NCBI GenBank assembly: GCA_900542525.1
Contig: UQNZ01000016.1
Location: forward strand, 1-12,609
DNA length: 12,609 bases
Direction: 5' to 3'
DNA from: an uncultured Eggerthella sp.
Lineage (GTDB): Bacteria; Actinomycetota; Coriobacteriia; Coriobacteriales; Eggerthellaceae
In this document: in pieces, positions 12,009 to 12,609 of the stretch
Numbering within the stretch: the stretch's first letter is position 1
How the letters are laid out: each line of letters starts with the position of its first letter
Notes under the pieces: model-generated
Seen by the model: the letters and a program-made list of their open reading frames with translations, nothing else
Databases searched by the model: none
Told to the model about the DNA's origin: nothing
Program-made: the position numbers and the translations under genes

Positions 12009-12609
12009 ATGCTGCATCTTTCGAACTCTTTGACTCCAGAAAACAAAACCATAAAACGAAACACTCTGGCTGGCATTGCGTTTGCGCTTGTTCTCGCCCT
12101 TGCGCTTGGGTTGGGTTTCCTTTTGAATCCACCTCATGCGTATGCGCAAGATGACCAAGCGATGGCTACTGCAGAGGCTTCGGATGCGCGATCAGCAGTG
12201 AGCGAAGATGGGATGTCTGCGCAGAATATGGCTGCTGATCAGCCTGTATCGCAGGCGAGTAATGATCTTCAGAGCGCCGATCTTCAAGAGGCGAATGTTA
12301 GTGCTTCACAGGAGAATGCTGGCGCGATAGAAACATCGGCTTCAAATGACAAAGCTGCTGGTTCGAACACGGAAGCTGCTACGGGGAAGAGCGAGGCAGT
12401 AGCTTCAGATGACGATGGCGCGATCACCACGGCAAGCCCTTCATCTCCCAATGCTTCGCAACCTTCGCAGAACCCTGAAGATGCGATCATGCCTGCTGCG
12501 GGGATTCCAGAAGGATACAGCGCAGGGTGGCAGCTCATCAATAACAAGTGGTACTACTTCGATGCAGCTGGCAAGGCGAAGACCGGCTGGCTCAAATCGG
12601 GCGGAACAT
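12009..12609 (+). CDS. Secreted cell-wall-binding repeat protein, N-terminal part (runs off the window)
   Basis: ATG 12009 follows GAAGG (11994-11998). A signal peptide is clear: a basic stretch around K16-R17, a hydrophobic core (about 20-39), and a signal peptidase I site after AYA (46). The mature part opens with a long low-complexity linker rich in Ala, Ser, Asp, Glu and Gln (about 47-165), then a cell-wall-binding (choline-binding-like) repeat from about 173, with GWQLINNKWYYFDAAG followed by KTGWL. The frame is open at the edge; more repeats and a catalytic or adhesive domain are expected beyond it. The protein would be exported and held non-covalently on the wall. Its activity cannot be told from this part. 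Confidence 0.85.
   Translation, partial: MLHLSNSLTPENKTIKRNTLAGIAFALVLALALGLGFLLNPPHAYAQDDQAMATAEASDARSAVSEDGMSAQNMAADQPVSQASNDLQSADLQEANVSASQENAGAIETSASNDKAAGSNTEAATGKSEAVASDDDGAITTASPSSPNASQPSQNPEDAIMPAAGIPEGYSAGWQLINNKWYYFDAAGKAKTGWLKSGGT

Noticed and set aside
11818..12033. 71-codon plus-strand frame, with a PTYDEVGFWE-like stretch
   Set aside because: It has no ribosome site, contains the promoter of the secreted protein, and overlaps that gene's start. It may be a remnant, but nothing supports translation.

Overview
The window looks like a chromosomal segment of an anaerobic actinobacterium of the class Coriobacteriia (Eggerthellales-like). The clues are the actinobacterial-style 5S rRNA 3' end at the left edge, the TipAS-type MerR remnant, the redox and nickel genes, and a secreted protein with choline-binding-like cell-wall repeats. 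This placement is inference from gene content; no taxonomic marker is complete.

Layout. Bases 1-43 appear to be the 3' end of a 5S rRNA gene, so the window starts at the end of an rRNA operon. Bases about 45-3440 form an accessory, visibly AT-richer stretch. It holds small genes of unknown function: a 62-aa protein, a zinc-ribbon/SHOCT protein with a 50-aa membrane protein behind it, a 173-aa tail-anchored protein, and a HEAT-repeat protein that seems cut short at its 5' end. These are separated by four degenerate copies of a 35-bp direct repeat (605, 1860, 2600, 3383), one copy between successive gene units. The second copy sits beside a sequence that folds like the T-arm and acceptor 3' strand of an alanine-type tRNA or tmRNA. 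A perfect tandem 11-bp repeat lies at 109-130. Together these look like an accessory cassette array or a stack of site-specific insertions behind the 5S gene.

From about 3440 the sequence becomes GC-richer. It carries one or two tiny ORFs, a stand-alone NAD(P)H-hydrate epimerase (nnrE), then on the minus strand a decayed MerR/TipAS regulator that still has its classical 19-bp-spacer MerR promoter, and a two-gene unit of a XRE repressor plus a four-helix membrane protein, with a palindrome over its promoter.

The main unit is a plus-strand run at 5986-11302: an ArsR-type regulator with a C-terminal cysteine cluster, a three-helix membrane protein with a SRPBCC-like domain, a FAD oxidoreductase of the amine-oxidase/desaturase type, hypB and hypA, and a 434-aa iron-sulfur protein with a C-terminal membrane anchor. 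HypA/HypB normally deliver nickel to [NiFe]-hydrogenase, but no hydrogenase subunit or other hyp gene is in view. The set therefore looks like an unusual nickel/iron-sulfur/flavin redox module at the membrane. A bidirectional hairpin separates it from a convergent NifX/NifB-type cofactor-binding protein. The right edge holds the start of a secreted cell-wall-binding protein with a good sigma-70-type promoter.
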